64,000 nt of DNA, taken from CAYTGR01 sp964437445. Lineage in GTDB: Bacteria; Chloroflexota; Anaerolineae; B4-G1; SLSP01. Of the stretch, positions 26,194 to 35,631 are shown piece by piece. The stretch's first letter is position 1. The number at the start of each line of letters is the position of its first letter. The stretch covers positions 11,016 to 75,015 of the forward strand of contig CAYTGR010000019.1 in assembly GCA_964437445.1 (NCBI GenBank), in the 5' to 3' direction. The position numbers and the translations under genes are program-made. The notes beneath the pieces were generated by a model. That model saw only the letters and a program-made list of their open reading frames with translations. It was not told where the DNA came from and did no database searches.

Positions 26194-28214
26194 GCTTTTT
26201 TCAGTGCGGCCCGCAGCCAGAGGGCGCTGAGCAACAAACCGGTTACCAGCGTGCCGCCAAAAATGAGGATAAACCGCCGCGCCTGGGCAGGAGGCAAGCC
26301 CACCATCAGGACATAGCTAGGCCACCAATCGCCCAGGCGCGGTGTGGCGGCGTCCAGAAACCACATCAAGGCGGCCTGACTCCAGGGGTAACGCCAGGTC
26401 AGGGGCAAGGGACGAATCGTGCGCCGCGGCACCGGCACGCCGTCGCTCAAAATCTCCAGCCGGCTGATGAAAACGCTCAGCGCCCGTGGATCACCCTGTT
26501 CCAGCGGCTGCCAGGTTGGAGCTGACCATTGCAAGAAGCCAGGGAAAGAAAGCGCTGTGGCCGACAGGCTTACCGTTTCCACCCATTGCGTCTCGCGGTC
26601 ATCGGCTACCAGCAGGTGACGGTCGGCGGTCAGGGGCTGCCCATTATAGACCCAGGTCAGGCCCGTCCAGGGGGTGAGGGCATCGGCCGGTCGCGGCCGC
26701 GAATAGGTCAGGTGCACGGTGACCTCCTGCCGGGGCCTGGCGTAGAGCCACACCTGCCCCTCGGCGGACATCCAGCGGCCCCACGGCGCCAGGGCGGGCA
26801 CTTCCGGTTCATAGAACCCCCCCTCCACCCAATAAAACGCTGGTGAGCGGTGCGCAGCATCCTGCCAATACGCTCGCCAGGTCTGAGTCGCAGCGGGCCA
26901 GAGTCGCCATTGTCCCAACAGCACCGAGTCATGAGGACGGTAGAGCTGGTTTTCCAACGGGGTTGGTCCCAGCACAAAGGTGTAATAGTTAACCAGCAGC
27001 GAGGAAAGCTGAACCCAAAAGCCTATCACGAAGAGGCTGCCAACGACGAGCGATCGCCAGCGCCGGGGCAGGTCCTGTCGCTCCAGAAAAGCACCCACCG
27101 GCAGGAGCAAGAACGGCGTCACGCAGACCAGATAGCGCGGTCCCCAGGCGATCCCCCCCACCCAGACCGGCAAAGCTTCGTTGGGATTGGTGATCACACC
27201 GTAAAAGAGCGGATAGAGGACCACCAGCGTTAGACTCAGCAACGTCGCCAGCCGTTGCCGCCGCCACCAGGCTCCCCATCCCCACCAGCTCAACCAGGTC
27301 AACGGGGAGAAGAAGAAGAAGCCCTTGCCAGAGCTAAGGAAGAAGCCATATAGACTTTCCACCAGACTGGGGGCGCCCCACCATTCGTTGACTGAGCCGC
27401 GCATCTCAGGCGCAGTATAGCCGGTCTCCAGCCAATCATGAAACCGGAAGTAGTTGAACCCGGCGAGCGCCAGGCCGATGAGCAGCAAAGGGAGTCCGCC
27501 GGCCCAGACGGTGCGCCCCAACCAGCGCCCCGGCGTCGGTTGCCGGCGCCAGAGCAGCAGCAAGTAGAGCGCGAGGGCCGGCGCTGCCATCACCATCACA
27601 TACTTGGTCGCGATTCCCAGGCCCAAAGAGGCGGCGCTCACAGCCATCCAGCCGGGCCGGCCGGTTTGCCCATAGCGATAGGCACTCCAGGCCATCAGCA
27701 CCAGCCAGAAAGTATGCGCCATTTCGGTGAAGAAAAAGCGGGCATAGGGCGAGATCAGCGTGGTGAGAGCCAGTGCCACCGTTAAAAAGAGCGCCGTGCG
27801 CCGCCGGTAACCCAAATCCAGACTGAAGAGGTAGAACAGGGCCACCGTGGCCGCCCCCAGCAAGCTATTGAGCAGCGTGACAAAAAAGCGGGTGAAATAA
27901 GGTTTAAAGAGAACGGGGAAACCGTGCGCTACCCATGTTCCCAGGGAGTACAGCGGCACGGCCAGCAGGGAATGGAGCGGCGCCGTAATCGCGTAGAGCC
28001 GACCATCATAACCGGAGGTTACCGAGCGGTGAATATCGCCGGCCAGTTCTGGCCCCAACTGGGCAAAGGTTCCCCGCTCCACCAGCGCTTCGGTGACATG
28101 ATAGACCGTCTCCCCATCCAGGCTGTCAATGTAACCGTTGCCGGTGAAAGCGTACCAGCAAGCGAACAGGCAGAAAAGCGCTAAAGCGACTGGTAAATCC
28201 CTGCGTGATAACAT
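26178..28214 (-). CDS. Multi-pass membrane glycosyltransferase-like protein (GT39/PMT type)
   Basis: 678 aa with about 11 N-terminal membrane helices (~8-440), a C-terminal soluble region of ~190 residues, and a final membrane helix. The first extracytoplasmic loop contains the acidic pair in GYIDSLDGETVYHVTEAL, as expected for GT-C enzymes that use polyprenyl-phosphate sugars. It ends a minus-strand cluster of surface-glycan genes and overlaps the amidohydrolase gene tail to tail. Confidence 0.75.
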   Translation of the reverse strand: MLSRRDLPVALALFCLFACWYAFTGNGYIDSLDGETVYHVTEALVERGTFAQLGPELAGDIHRSVTSGYDGRLYAITAPLHSLLAVPLYSLGTWVAHGFPVLFKPYFTRFFVTLLNSLLGAATVALFYLFSLDLGYRRRTALFLTVALALTTLISPYARFFFTEMAHTFWLVLMAWSAYRYGQTGRPGWMAVSAASLGLGIATKYVMVMAAPALALYLLLLWRRQPTPGRWLGRTVWAGGLPLLLIGLALAGFNYFRFHDWLETGYTAPEMRGSVNEWWGAPSLVESLYGFFLSSGKGFFFFSPLTWLSWWGWGAWWRRQRLATLLSLTLVVLYPLFYGVITNPNEALPVWVGGIAWGPRYLVCVTPFLLLPVGAFLERQDLPRRWRSLVVGSLFVIGFWVQLSSLLVNYYTFVLGPTPLENQLYRPHDSVLLGQWRLWPAATQTWRAYWQDAAHRSPAFYWVEGGFYEPEVPALAPWGRWMSAEGQVWLYARPRQEVTVHLTYSRPRPADALTPWTGLTWVYNGQPLTADRHLLVADDRETQWVETVSLSATALSFPGFLQWSAPTWQPLEQGDPRALSVFISRLEILSDGVPVPRRTIRPLPLTWRYPWSQAALMWFLDAATPRLGDWWPSYVLMVGLPPAQARRFILIFGGTLVTGLLLSALWLRAALKKAYSSG

Positions 28215-28233
28215 TGCCAGGTCAACGTTTCAT

Positions 28234-29211
28234 TCAACGTTTGGTGGAAGCCGTCATGGCGCGCATTCCATCACGGGTATATTCTGTGTCTAACCATAGT
28301 GCGAACAACAATAATTGCATACCTGACAGAAATAACAACGCAGCCAGCAAGGCACTGGTGGCGGAAGCCGTCCCCACCAGCAGCCGGTAGACCACCAGGT
28401 AGAGGCCCAATGGCAATCCTATGGCGCACAGACTCAAGCCGACCATGTAAAACAGGAGCAGGGGGTGGAAGTCGCGGATCATATATTTTTCCCGCAGTCG
28501 CCATAAAAACCCCTTCAACAGATACCAGCTCATGGAGGGGATCACCTGCCAGAGCCGGATGCCGGATTTCTCGCCAATGCCATAAACCGGGCTGACCGGC
28601 ACATTGACGACGGGCAGGTTGAAGACATTAAGATGGATCAGCATGGAGTTTTCAAATTCGTAGCCCCGGCTGATCTTATCCAGCGGCAGCATTTTGAGTG
28701 CCCGCAGTGAAACGGCTGTATATCCACCCTGGGCGTCGGCGATATGCCAGTAGCCAGAAGCGATTTTGGTCCAAAGCGAAAGGATGTTGTTCCCAAAGTA
28801 GCGATAACGGGGCATTTTTTCCCAGGCTTCGCCGGTGAAGAGGCGATTGCCTTTAACGTAATCGGCTTCGCCTCTAATCACCGGCTCAATGACCGAAGCC
28901 AGTTCGGCCGGTGCCATTTGGGCATCGCCCGCCATGACCGCCATGACATCCAGCCCCAGGGCTATGGCGCGGCGATAGCCCGAAATCACGGCCCCGCCGA
29001 CTCCTTGATTGACCGGATGGCGGATGAGCTCCAGTTCGGCGTGTATCCGACCGCGATAGCTTTCCACTATTTCAGCGGTGTGATCTTGACTGGCATCATC
29101 TACGACCACAATGTAGTCCACAAAGGGAGGCATGGTTTCCAGGACCCGGCCGATCAATTTTTCTTCATTGTGGGCGGGTACCACCACTCCTACATGGGCA
29201 CCTTCATACAT
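28234..29211 (-). CDS. Glycosyltransferase family 2 with C-terminal membrane helices
   Basis: 325 aa from ATG 29211, where the GT2 fold begins (MYEGAHVGVVVPAHNEEKLI). The DDASQDHTAEIV and MAGDAQM motifs give the nucleotide-sugar-binding and DxD-like acidic residues, and KISRGYEFEN lies in the acceptor region. Two membrane helices lie at ~240-305. It resembles polyprenyl-phosphate sugar transferases. An in-frame upstream extension lies in non-conserved sequence and was not used. Confidence 0.85.
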   Translation of the reverse strand: MYEGAHVGVVVPAHNEEKLIGRVLETMPPFVDYIVVVDDASQDHTAEIVESYRGRIHAELELIRHPVNQGVGGAVISGYRRAIALGLDVMAVMAGDAQMAPAELASVIEPVIRGEADYVKGNRLFTGEAWEKMPRYRYFGNNILSLWTKIASGYWHIADAQGGYTAVSLRALKMLPLDKISRGYEFENSMLIHLNVFNLPVVNVPVSPVYGIGEKSGIRLWQVIPSMSWYLLKGFLWRLREKYMIRDFHPLLLFYMVGLSLCAIGLPLGLYLVVYRLLVGTASATSALLAALLFLSGMQLLLFALWLDTEYTRDGMRAMTASTKR

Positions 29212-29296
29212 GTTAAATAACAGTTCCTTGTTTTTTTGATTTTGACGGCAATAACTTGCTCCCAGGGCACCGGAGCTCATCTGTTTGGCGAATCCC

Positions 29297-30508
29297 TTAC
29301 AGTAATTCCTTGTGCTTCTCTTCCGCAAACCGCCGTAGCCCCTTGATGTGCTGCTCCGGGGTTTCGGTGTTGGCCTGGAAGGCCTCTTGCACGGCTTTCT
29401 CCCACCGGGCTAAGGCATTGCGCAGCTCTTCCCAGAGGGCCGCCAGTTCGGAGTAGTAGAACGCCACCTGTTCATCCAGACTGGCCATATGCTCGGCGAC
29501 CTTTTGCCCGGTCAGGTCTTGGCGGCGCCAGCGATCTTCTTCGGTCACCAGCCGCTTCTGCCAGTCGCGTGCAAAGGCGGCCTGCCATTCCTCCCATTGT
29601 CGTTTCAGCCGCTCTTCGGCCAGCCGCTGCATTTCGGTGCTCTCGCTTTGGCGCTTGTCTAACCGCGCCTGGAACGCTTCTAACGCCTCCAACGCCTGTT
29701 TGTTTTGATTGTAGAGCAGCGCGTATTTCTGAGTTTGTTCTACCAACCGGGCCAGCTCGGCGTTGACCCGCTCCGCCTGGTCAAAGTATTGTTTGATCCG
29801 TTGTTCACGCTGGAAATCGGAGACGCGCAGTTCTTCAATCTTGGGGTCGTAAGATTTGGCGATTTGGATGGCCTCTTCTACCCGGCCCGGCAACTTGCGG
29901 ATGGCATCCTCCAGGCGCACCAGCTTGACGTTCAACTCGTCCACCGTCTTGCGCAGGGGCGGGAGTTCGCCCTCCAGGGCGGCAAGCCGGCGCGCATCGG
30001 CCCGGCGCTGTTCGTCCAGGTAGACAATCAGCTGCAGCCGGTCTTCGGTGCGTTTGGTGAGATCGGTCAACGCTCCTGAGAGCTGCTGAATCTGTGTCTG
30101 CAACCGCTGTTCACCGGCCTCGCGGGCTTTCAGCTGTTCCTCATACCGGAAGAAGGGGCGGATTTTCTTGTCCAGCTCCGCAACCTGGCTGCTTATGGCT
30201 TCCTGTTCCATACGCCGCAGCCGGTCGGATTCCGCTCGCTCGCGCCGGACCTGCTCGCGCAATTCTTCTACCATCCCGGTCAGGTCGCGGTGACTCTTTT
30301 CCACCATGCCCGGGTACTCATCGGTACGGCGGACGTCGGTCCGCAGCACGACGATCTCCTGGCGCAGCGTTTCCAGCTCCTTGGCCTGTGCCTCAATGAC
30401 CAGATTTTGCTGCTCAAGGCGCTCCTGTAGCGCCAGAACGAGCGTTTTGTCTTTCTTGCGTTCTTCGTCTAACCAGCGGACTAATTGTTCCAGTTGCGTG
30501 ATTTCCAT
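29297..30508 (-). CDS. Long coiled-coil protein
   Basis: 403 aa from ATG 30508, with AAGGAG 8 nt upstream. Nearly the whole length is charged heptad-repeat sequence rich in Glu, Arg, Gln and Leu, with no signal peptide or membrane segment. No catalytic domain is visible. Its place between a YfhO-flippase gene and a GT2 gene suggests a cytosolic structural or chain-length-type partner of glycan assembly, which is only an inference. Confidence 0.75.
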   Translation of the reverse strand: MEITQLEQLVRWLDEERKKDKTLVLALQERLEQQNLVIEAQAKELETLRQEIVVLRTDVRRTDEYPGMVEKSHRDLTGMVEELREQVRRERAESDRLRRMEQEAISSQVAELDKKIRPFFRYEEQLKAREAGEQRLQTQIQQLSGALTDLTKRTEDRLQLIVYLDEQRRADARRLAALEGELPPLRKTVDELNVKLVRLEDAIRKLPGRVEEAIQIAKSYDPKIEELRVSDFQREQRIKQYFDQAERVNAELARLVEQTQKYALLYNQNKQALEALEAFQARLDKRQSESTEMQRLAEERLKRQWEEWQAAFARDWQKRLVTEEDRWRRQDLTGQKVAEHMASLDEQVAFYYSELAALWEELRNALARWEKAVQEAFQANTETPEQHIKGLRRFAEEKHKELL

Positions 30509-30572
30509 CGTTTCAACTCCTTCATCGTTACGGGTGAACAGTGGGTAGGGAATAGTCAACAGGTGCCGTCAG

Positions 30573-30612
30573 TCCACTGCCCTGTTCACTACTCACTGCT
30601 CACTGCCCACTG
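30573..30612. repeat. Heptameric tandem repeat
   Basis: Seven-base steps of the type (T/C)(T/C)CACTG or close variants (for example CTCACTG, CCCACTG) fill the spacer between the coiled-coil and YfhO-flippase genes. A degenerate array of the same kind lies at 38703-38731. It resembles the short tandemly repeated heptamers known from cyanobacteria. Confidence 0.5.
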
Positions 30613-30621
30613 AAAACTAAA

Positions 30622-33600
30622 TCACCGTTTAAGCACCGGCCTGAGTTGAGCGTACTCCTCCGGCGTCAACAGCCGGATGCGCCAGGCGACCAATCCGTAG
30701 ATTGCCAGCCCGCCCGCCAGGGCTACCAGGCGGCCCACCGGCAGTAAGGCGAGCGCCGCTGCCCCCATGGCCAGCCCCGCCAGGGCCGGTCGTGCCACGA
30801 TGCGCTTCCAGCCGACCGCCCCGACCTGTCGCTGCAGGCCGATGGCGAAGGGTATCAGCAGCGCGAGCTCCGAGAGAATGGTGATCACGGCCGAGGCCGG
30901 GTAGCCAAAGCGGGGGATGAACAGGAGGTTGGCGAGCACATTGAAGGCCAGGCCGATCACGAAGGCGCGCGTCAGGTAGCGCTGTTGGCCCAACGCGATG
31001 AGCACGTAGTTGGTCAGGCTGTTGATCCAGCCGATGGGAATGGACCAGATCATCAGTTGCAGCGCGATCATGGAGTGGGGGAGATAGGCCACGTCGCCTA
31101 AGATCAGGACCAGTTCTCGCGCCAGCAGCGTGCCGATGAGCGCGGCCGGCAGGGCCAGCGTCACCAGCAGCTTGACGCCGAGCCGGTAGGAGAAGAGCAG
31201 GGCGTTCTGATCCTCGCGGGCCTGCCGTGAGAGGACCGGAAAGACCGCCATCGTGAACATGGCCGGGATGATGTTGAGGGCGTCCAGAAATTTGTAGGCG
31301 GTGCTGTACCAGCCGACCACGGCGCTGCCCTGAATGGCTTCCAGGAGCACAACGTCCACTTTGAAGAAGAGCGTCGCCAGCAGATGGTTGAGCATCAGCG
31401 GCCAGGATTCGGCCATCATGGAACGGCGCAGTGCGCCGTCTGGCTCCCAGTGGGGCTTAAAGAAGAACTTCAGCGCGGCGCCGCCCAAAATGCCCATGGC
31501 CACCAGGTTGATGACGATGGAGGTGCCGGCCAGGCCGACCACTCCCCAGCCTAACAGGAGGACGGCGGCCCCCAACGCGGCCTTGAGCAGCGCGGAGACT
31601 GTGGAGATGGCGGCCGGGTATTCGGCCTTCTCGTAAGCGTAGAAGAGCGAGGTCAGCCCTTTGGCCAGCGAGCCCGGCACCAACCCGACGTAGAGCAGGG
31701 CGATGGCCGTGAGGGTCTGCGCGTTGAGCGCCGGCGCAATCAGCGTCTGGCGCAGCGCGAGGAGCCCCACCAGCAGCGGAATTCCCCCGATGCTGAGCGC
31801 CAACCGCACGGCCGTGGTGTTGAACAGGTAGCGGTTGCTCTGTTCCCGGTTGCAGGCCACCTCGCGGGTCAGATAGGCATCCAGCCCGAAGTTGGTGAGG
31901 ATCTCAAACCAGCCGAAGATGACGATGGCGTAGTAGTAATCGCCGGCGTTGGCCGGACCCAGGATACGCAACATCAACGCGGCCAGGGCAAAGTCAAGCG
32001 CCCGGTTGAACAGGTTAAGGACAATCGGCGCGATGCTGTTTTTGGCGACCCGCTGAACGGTTTCGGTGCCGGCGGGTTCGCGGTAACCGCGCCGCCAGCC
32101 CCACAGAAGTACCAGGAAGAGCCAGACCATCCCGGCCAGGAAGCTGGTGAAGGCACCAACTTTGACGCTGTCGGGGCTATAACGGAAGCGTACCGTCCAG
32201 GCTCCCGGCTCTAATGATACGCCGCGGAAGTTGCCGGCCACCCGTACGATCGGCACTTCCGTCTCCTGGGTCTCGTCGGTCCCGGCCGGCCGCACGAAGG
32301 CTTTCCAGCCGGGGGCGTAGGCGTCCAAGAGGACCAGCCAGGCGGGAAGGTCGGTCTGGGCCTCCACCACCACCTGGTTGATCTCGTAGGCCACGACGGA
32401 CTGCGGCTGCGGCTCACCGCGCACCGGCGTGGCCGCCGACCCGCTGCCCGCGTTTCCCTCCACCATCACATAGAAACGCGGATCGTAGGTCTGGATAAGG
32501 GTTTGGATCGCCTCCACGTTGGGCACCACCAGCGTCGCCGATTGCGGCAGCGTGTAAGCGCGGGGCATCACTGCCAGGTTCTCGTAGACCCTTAGCTCGC
32601 CTTGCCGATAGACTTCTTTATACTTGGGCAGCGGGATTTCAATCTCACTGAGGATATACTTCACGTTAAGCAGGTCGGTCAGCGGGCTATCCAGGCTGTC
32701 AAAGCGGGTGAAGGGCGCGATGCGGTTGTATGGCAGCTCGCCCTGCGGCTCAATCCAGCCCATGTAGCGGGCATATTGCGCTGAGAAGAGGCTGTCATAG
32801 CCGCGCACGTCCTGAAAGCCAAAGAGCATCCCCGTGTTGGCGTTGAACGTCTTCGCGCCGAAGGGATCAAACGTGGAGAAGCGCCAGAGGCCCTGATCCT
32901 GCCGCAAAAATTCCACTACCGGTGGCGTCACGGTGAGCAGCGCGGGATCGGTAGCCGGATTGAAGCCGGCGCCGAAGGTCATTTTGTCCACTACCAGCAC
33001 CACCACCGCCAGCAGTTCCCAGATCGGGCGGCCGCCCAAGCGCCGGGGCAGATAAATGGGACAGCGTGAGACGCGCAACACAATGCCGACGGTCAGCAGC
33101 ATAAAGCCGGCCAACTGGATCCACGGGAAGAGGTACGAATAAAAGGCGCGGTGGTCGGGGAAAGCGTCGGATGCCAGCGCCAGCGCCCCAAAAGCACGTT
33201 CTATCCACGGTTCCACCTGCGCAAAGGCCCAGCGCGAGGCCCACAGCCCGGCCAGCAGCAAGATCCCGCTCCAGAAGGTCAGTGCGCCCAATGTGCTTAC
33301 CCAGTTGGGAGTGGCATCTAACCATAAGATCCTTAATGCGGGCTGCGTAGTCCGTTGATTCGTTGGCTCGTTGGTTCGTTGGCTTGCTGATTCGCTGACC
33401 CGTTGCGCCCCGATCCCCGCGAGTGCCGCCATCGCCACCGTGAAGGGGAAGACCCAGCGGAAGGGCGAGTGGGACTGGTTCAGGAAGGGCAGGGCATAGA
33501 CCAGCGCGTAAAGCGGCGTCCCAAACATACAGCCCAGCGAAAAAAGCGTCAACAACGTGAAAAACGGCACGTAGGGCTGTTTTAACCAGTTGACCAGGCG

Positions 33601-34791
33601 GACCCTGATGCGTTGACTCGTTGATTCGCCGCTTTGCTGACTCGCCGGCTCGCCTTTGACCACGGCCAGCAGCGCCAGCAGGAGCGGCAGCACCCCCAGG
33701 TAGACGCCGCCCTCCACATAGTTCTTGATCCCCCAGAAGAATGAGTCAATCGGCTGGCCCTGGGCGTTGACCGTCGCCGGCACCACAGCGCCGGTGAAGA
33801 GGTCCCGCAGGGTATGGTGGGCGGGGTTGCCGTAGAAGTTGGGGATCAGAAAGGTGATGAGGTGGCGCAGGGGGTAGGCCCAACTGCGCACCTGGCTCAA
33901 CGTCACTGCGCCCTGGCGGAAACTGCCGCGTACCGTCTCGTAGAGCGGAATCAGCTGCACCGCGCCGAACCCCAGCCCTAACAATCCCAGCAGCGCCAGC
34001 ATCATCAGGGGGGAACCGACCGCCGTCAGCCATTGGGTGCGCGGCGTCGTCGCGGCGGTGTAGACCAGCCGCCAGAGCGCAAACGCCCCCATCACCAACA
34101 GGACGAAATAGGTGATCTCGGCATGGCCGGCCAGTAATTGCAGCCCCAGGGCGGCTGCACCGAGCAACGCCCAGGGCAACGTTGCCGGTCCGCGGCCGCC
34201 GAAGGGAGCCCGCCGCACCGTCAGCTCTATCAGCGCCAGCAGCAGCGGCAGCCAGGAGGCGGCCGCCAGGATCATCGGATGGACGACTGAGACGAGCAGG
34301 AAGCCGCTGAGCTCAAAGGTAATCCCGGCCAGCAGGGCCCCCAGCCGTCCCGTGCGCAACACCCGGACCAGCACGTACATCCAGATGCCGGCCAGCCCTA
34401 ATTGCACCACCGTAAAAATGCCGTAGGCGCGCGGTAAGGGGAAAAGATAATAGAGGATACTCAGCGGGTAAAGGCCCGAATGTTGCCCGTTGGCCAGAAA
34501 CGGATGGCCGGTGAAAAGGTGGGGATCCCAGAGCGGCAGCTGGCCCTGCCGCAGCGCCTGGACGATAAATTGCTTCCAGAGATAATTTTCCAGCACGAGA
34601 TCGGCCAGCAGCCCATTTTGGGGGGCCGTGATTTCTGCCGCCGGGGTCGCCGAACGAAAGGGCTCAAAGCCGTAGTAAATATCACCGGGCAGGAGCGTTT
34701 TACTCCCCAGGGTGACCGGGGCAAACAACAGGAGGGGTAACAGCAGGAGCAGGACGAGACACGCCAGGTCAAGCCAGCGTTGTCGCGTCAT
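30622..34791 (-). CDS. YfhO-type membrane protein fused to a Wzx-like flippase
   Basis: 1389 aa. ATG 34791 overlaps the stop of the upstream gene (ATGA). Residues ~1-860 form a YfhO-like GT-C protein: a long N-terminal multi-helix region and a soluble domain with the family's PGWKAFVRPAG, then a membrane helix. After ~885 begins a complete oligosaccharide-flippase domain (LNLFNRALDFALAALMLRIL, about 12 helices). YfhO proteins transfer sugars from lipid carriers outside the membrane; Wzx proteins flip lipid-linked sugars. The two usually occur as separate genes. Two stretches (~380-393 and ~461-479) are octameric DNA repeats translated into Ser/Gln/Thr/Asn-rich loops. Confidence 0.85.
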   Translation of the reverse strand: MTRQRWLDLACLVLLLLLPLLLFAPVTLGSKTLLPGDIYYGFEPFRSATPAAEITAPQNGLLADLVLENYLWKQFIVQALRQGQLPLWDPHLFTGHPFLANGQHSGLYPLSILYYLFPLPRAYGIFTVVQLGLAGIWMYVLVRVLRTGRLGALLAGITFELSGFLLVSVVHPMILAAASWLPLLLALIELTVRRAPFGGRGPATLPWALLGAAALGLQLLAGHAEITYFVLLVMGAFALWRLVYTAATTPRTQWLTAVGSPLMMLALLGLLGLGFGAVQLIPLYETVRGSFRQGAVTLSQVRSWAYPLRHLITFLIPNFYGNPAHHTLRDLFTGAVVPATVNAQGQPIDSFFWGIKNYVEGGVYLGVLPLLLALLAVVKGEPASQQSGESTSQRIRVRLVNWLKQPYVPFFTLLTLFSLGCMFGTPLYALVYALPFLNQSHSPFRWVFPFTVAMAALAGIGAQRVSESASQRTNEPTNQRTTQPALRILWLDATPNWVSTLGALTFWSGILLLAGLWASRWAFAQVEPWIERAFGALALASDAFPDHRAFYSYLFPWIQLAGFMLLTVGIVLRVSRCPIYLPRRLGGRPIWELLAVVVLVVDKMTFGAGFNPATDPALLTVTPPVVEFLRQDQGLWRFSTFDPFGAKTFNANTGMLFGFQDVRGYDSLFSAQYARYMGWIEPQGELPYNRIAPFTRFDSLDSPLTDLLNVKYILSEIEIPLPKYKEVYRQGELRVYENLAVMPRAYTLPQSATLVVPNVEAIQTLIQTYDPRFYVMVEGNAGSGSAATPVRGEPQPQSVVAYEINQVVVEAQTDLPAWLVLLDAYAPGWKAFVRPAGTDETQETEVPIVRVAGNFRGVSLEPGAWTVRFRYSPDSVKVGAFTSFLAGMVWLFLVLLWGWRRGYREPAGTETVQRVAKNSIAPIVLNLFNRALDFALAALMLRILGPANAGDYYYAIVIFGWFEILTNFGLDAYLTREVACNREQSNRYLFNTTAVRLALSIGGIPLLVGLLALRQTLIAPALNAQTLTAIALLYVGLVPGSLAKGLTSLFYAYEKAEYPAAISTVSALLKAALGAAVLLLGWGVVGLAGTSIVINLVAMGILGGAALKFFFKPHWEPDGALRRSMMAESWPLMLNHLLATLFFKVDVVLLEAIQGSAVVGWYSTAYKFLDALNIIPAMFTMAVFPVLSRQAREDQNALLFSYRLGVKLLVTLALPAALIGTLLARELVLILGDVAYLPHSMIALQLMIWSIPIGWINSLTNYVLIALGQQRYLTRAFVIGLAFNVLANLLFIPRFGYPASAVITILSELALLIPFAIGLQRQVGAVGWKRIVARPALAGLAMGAAALALLPVGRLVALAGGLAIYGLVAWRIRLLTPEEYAQLRPVLKR
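33353..33408. repeat. Octameric repeat inside a coding region (7 units), copy B
   Basis: CGTTGATT, CGTTGGCT, CGTTGGTT, CGTTGGCT, TGCTGATT, CGCTGACC, CGTTGCGC run without gaps. They are read in frame on the minus strand as a Ser/Gln/Thr/Asn-rich loop of the YfhO-flippase protein. Confidence 0.75.
33611..33650. repeat. Octameric repeat inside a coding region (5 units), copy C
   Basis: CGTTGACT, CGTTGATT, CGCCGCTT, TGCTGACT, CGCCGGCT. Same octamer family and same gene as copy B, in a different loop. Confidence 0.7.
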
Positions 34792-35531
34792 GCCGCCCAC
34801 CGATCTGCGGGCGTTAGCTGGCGGTAGCGCCAACGCACCTGCCAGACTCGCAGCGCAGCTTCTAATTGCACCCGCAGACTCATCTTGGATTCCCCGCGCT
34901 GCCGGTCTGGAAAGAAGATGGGCACTTCTATGACGTGATACCCCAACCGCCAGGCGACGTAGAGCGTCTCCACTTGAAAGATATAACCGTGGGAGACCAC
35001 GCGCCCCACGCCGACGCCGCGCAAGGCTTCTGCCCGGTAGGCCCGGAAGCCACCGGTTGTGTCGTGCACCGGTACCCCCAAAAGCGTGCGGGTGTAAAAA
35101 TTGGCCCAGGCCGAAAGCGCCTTACGCGCCCATCCCCAGCTGGCATCCGTGCCCCCGCCCTGAATATAGCGCGAGCCGATCACAATATCCGCCGCGGCCA
35201 ACCCCGCCAGCAAGCGCGGCACATCCGTCGGCTGATGTGAGAAATCGCAATCCATCTGGACGATGGCGGTAGCGCCATGCTCCAAGGCATAGCGGAAACC
35301 GTCCACATAGGCCAGCCCCAGTCCGCGTGGCCCGGTGCGATGCAACACGTGAAGCTGGCCGATCCAGCGCTCCGCCAGCCGGTCGGCCACCTCACCGGTT
35401 CCATCCGGCGAAGCGTCGTCTACATAGAGCAGATGCAGGTTGGGTACCGGCAGCGCCAGCAACGCCTCGGCCATCGGTTCAACGTTGTCTGCTTCGTTAT
35501 AGGTTGGGATGACCACCCACGGACCGTTCAA
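34788..35531 (-). CDS. Polyprenol monophosphomannose synthase-type GT2
   Basis: 247 aa. The start is TTG 35531, 8 nt after GGAGG. The motifs are WVVIPTYNEADNV, VDDASPDGTGEVAD, the DxD-type QMDCDFSHQP, VIGSRYIQGGGTDASWGW and the C-terminal RQRGESKMSL, all typical of the DPM1/Ppm1 family. It makes polyprenyl-phosphate-mannose (or another hexose), the donor used by GT-C enzymes such as the YfhO and GT39-like proteins encoded just downstream. Confidence 0.92.
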   Translation of the reverse strand: MNGPWVVIPTYNEADNVEPMAEALLALPVPNLHLLYVDDASPDGTGEVADRLAERWIGQLHVLHRTGPRGLGLAYVDGFRYALEHGATAIVQMDCDFSHQPTDVPRLLAGLAAADIVIGSRYIQGGGTDASWGWARKALSAWANFYTRTLLGVPVHDTTGGFRAYRAEALRGVGVGRVVSHGYIFQVETLYVAWRLGYHVIEVPIFFPDRQRGESKMSLRVQLEAALRVWQVRWRYRQLTPADRWAA

Positions 35532-35577
35532 ATTTCAGGCCTCCACTCTTGATAAACATGCCGACCCATACAAGCAA

Positions 35578-35615
35578 ACAGGGCCTGGAAGGGGGTGTGA
35601 CCTTCCCGGCCCTGT
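35578..35615 (-). terminator. Hairpin terminator after the receiver gene
   Basis: ACAGGGCC-T-GGAAGG (35578-35592) pairs with CCTTCC-C-GGCCCTGT (35601-35615), with one internal mismatch and an 8-nt loop. On the minus strand it is followed by TTTGCTTGT. It separates the signalling trio from the glycan cluster. Confidence 0.7.
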
Positions 35616-35631
35616 GAGCGATCATCCGGGG

